The position numbers and the translations under genes are program-made. The notes beneath the pieces are model-generated. The model was not told the DNA's origin. It made no database searches and saw nothing but the letters and a program-made list of their open reading frames with translations. From DASPJL01 sp035628645 (GTDB taxonomy: Bacteria > Bacteroidota > Bacteroidia > Cytophagales > Cyclobacteriaceae): 53,550 nucleotides of DNA. The stretch lies in NCBI GenBank assembly GCA_035628645.1, contig DASPJL010000190.1, positions 1 to 53,550 on the forward strand, in the 5' to 3' direction. Every line of letters begins with the position of its first letter. Within the stretch, counting starts at the first letter, position 1. Below are positions 52,451 to 53,550 of the stretch, piece after piece.

Positions 52451-52852
52451 ATGGCAATGAATCTTAGAAGGAAAAACAAAGTGACATCTGAAGTGAATAC
52501 TTCAGCACTGAACGATATTATGTTTTTCCTGCTTCTGTTTTTCCTGATAGCATCTACTATGGTTAACCCCAATGTTATCAAGCTCCTCCTTCCAAACTCA
52601 AAGAGCGGACAGGCTGTAACCAAAACTCAAGTTTCCGTTTCTATAACCAAAGACCTTCGATATTATATTAACAAAGAAGAAGTATCGCTTGGCGAACTGG
52701 AATCAAGATTAACCAGCCTTGTTCAGAACTCAACCGAACCGACTGTTGTTTTACGTATAGACAATTCTATACAAGTGCAGAAACTTGTCGATATTCTTGA
52801 TATCGGAAGTCGGCTTAAGATTAAGATGATTCTGGCAACCAAAACAAAATAG
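52451..52852 (+). CDS. exbD: ExbD/TolR-family biopolymer transport protein
   Basis: A 133-residue protein with a basic N-terminus, one membrane helix starting TSALNDIMFFLLLFFLIAST that carries the conserved proton-path Asp in LND, and a periplasmic domain (VSVSITKDLRYYINKEEVSL). It forms the ExbB-ExbD channel. A TonB-like protein gene starts 4 nt after its stop codon. Confidence 0.93.
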   Translation: MAMNLRRKNKVTSEVNTSALNDIMFFLLLFFLIASTMVNPNVIKLLLPNSKSGQAVTKTQVSVSITKDLRYYINKEEVSLGELESRLTSLVQNSTEPTVVLRIDNSIQVQKLVDILDIGSRLKIKMILATKTK

Positions 52853-52856
52853 AAGC

Positions 52857-53550
52857 ATGGAAAAGGGCGAAAACTTAGAAAAAGATTATACACAGCAAAG
52901 CATAATAGCCTCTCTGGCCCTACATTGTGTTCTGCTCCTGTTGTGTCTTTTATTTGTTTTAAGAACCCCCATACCTCCTTATGGCGCTGGCATGGGTGTA
53001 GAGTTGAATTATGGTACAGTAGATGAAGGTTTTGGTGATGTGCAAACTCTCAATAAAGCCAATCCAAGTCCTGTAAAAGAAGAAGCGGCGCCTGCAAATG
53101 ACGAGGAAGAACAAAAACCAATTGAAAAAGAAGAAGAAAGAGAGGAAGAAGAAGTTGTAGAAAAAACGCCAGAACCGGTTAAGCAAAAGGTTACCGAAGA
53201 AAAGATAATCACCACGGAAGACGAAGAATCTAAAACATACATAAAGAAAACGGAAGAAAAACCAAAAAAAGCAACGCCTCCTCCTGCACCGGCAAAGAAA
53301 CCTCAGGTAGACCAAAGAGCAGTATTTGGCAGCGGAACATCCAATGGAACTGCCGGTAACAAAGAACAAATAGCTGGAAACAACAATGGAGACCGTCCCG
53401 GAAAAGTTGGTGACCAAGGAGATGAAAGAGGAACAGTCGATGCCAAAGCGCTTTATGGCAATCCGGGAACAGGTGGAGATGGCCCGGGAGGATCAGGTGG
53501 AGGGCCAAAATTAGATATGGTAGGCTGGATGTGGGACACTAAACCTGTGG
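52857..53550 (+). CDS. tonB: TonB-like energy transducer, truncated by window end
   Basis: The frame opens at the ATG at 52857 and is still open at the window end (231 residues visible). It has one N-terminal membrane helix (QSIIASLALHCVLLLLCLLF and a little beyond), a Glu/Lys/Pro-rich periplasmic spacer typical of TonB, a Gly/Asn-rich stretch, and the beginning of a C-terminal domain at LDMVGWMWDTKPV. The order exbB-exbD-tonB and the layout identify it as the energy transducer for TonB-dependent transporters. The C-terminal receptor-binding domain is largely outside the window. Confidence 0.85.
   Translation, partial: MEKGENLEKDYTQQSIIASLALHCVLLLLCLLFVLRTPIPPYGAGMGVELNYGTVDEGFGDVQTLNKANPSPVKEEAAPANDEEEQKPIEKEEEREEEEVVEKTPEPVKQKVTEEKIITTEDEESKTYIKKTEEKPKKATPPPAPAKKPQVDQRAVFGSGTSNGTAGNKEQIAGNNNGDRPGKVGDQGDERGTVDAKALYGNPGTGGDGPGGSGGGPKLDMVGWMWDTKPV

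Noticed and set aside
1..53550. Prophage, integrated element or CRISPR array
   Set aside because: No integrase, transposase, phage structural gene, tRNA-flanked att site or regularly spaced direct-repeat array was seen; gene content is chromosomal throughout.

Overview
The window comes from a low-GC member of the Bacteroidota, most likely the class Cytophagia. The evidence is a SusC/SusD pair, secreted proteins with type IX secretion (T9SS) C-terminal sorting domains, a FecR protein with a DUF4974-like tail, AT-rich leaders without clear Shine-Dalgarno sites, and a promoter matching the Bacteroidetes consensus (TTTG, 20 nt, TACTTTTG) in front of the metX leader. Gene order looks like an ordinary chromosome. 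I see no phage, integrase, transposase, CRISPR array, rRNA or tRNA.

Layout. 1-5.5 kb: the 3' part of a cysteine synthase, a DinB-fold protein, an orphan FecR protein, and small secreted or lipoprotein genes including a Bax-like glucosaminidase. Three successive genes here have inverted repeats at or next to their start codons. 5.6-7.0 kb: metX behind a SAM-I riboswitch. 7.1-12.3 kb: a tight four-gene operon (C39-like cysteine peptidase, RLAN/ATP-grasp ligase, GCS2-type glutamate ligase, N-formylglutamate amidohydrolase-like protein) with a divergent AstE/AspA-like deacylase; this is the best candidate for an uncharacterised system. 12.3-13.7 kb: two hypotheticals. 14.1-24.9 kb: thyA, a class IV PLP enzyme, a TolC/HlyD efflux pair without a pump, gpsA, a large GH63-like glucosidase, a probable beta-propeller protein and an M14 carboxypeptidase. 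25-33.2 kb: a SusC-SusD-lipoprotein-lipoprotein-M43 protease operon that looks aimed at protein or peptide rather than glycan. 33.5-36.6 kb: a divergent giant T9SS cargo protein. 36.8-45.7 kb: an aminotransferase, a SMUG2-like uracil-DNA glycosylase, a cytochrome P450, a GreA/GreB-like protein, a lipid kinase, tyrS and holA. 45.9-53.5 kb: an envelope operon of TPR protein, outer-membrane barrel, HU/SPOR protein, ExbB, ExbD and a TonB-like protein cut by the window end.

How the parts fit. The ligase operon combines two amide-forming enzymes with a cytosolic cysteine peptidase and two amide or acyl hydrolases, as expected for making and remodelling a glutamate-containing peptide or a protein tag. 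The SusCD operon would bind and import oligopeptides released by its own secreted M43 protease. The terminal ExbB-ExbD-TonB genes are of the type that energises such TonB-dependent import.

Non-coding sequence includes five well-formed intrinsic terminators, a hairpin in the metX leader, a perfect dyad typical of dispersed Bacteroidota repeats, an 11-nt tandem repeat, short AT-rich repeats shared between unrelated gene starts, and a 9-12-9 direct repeat with LytTR-site geometry. All calls come from reading the sequence; no database search was run.
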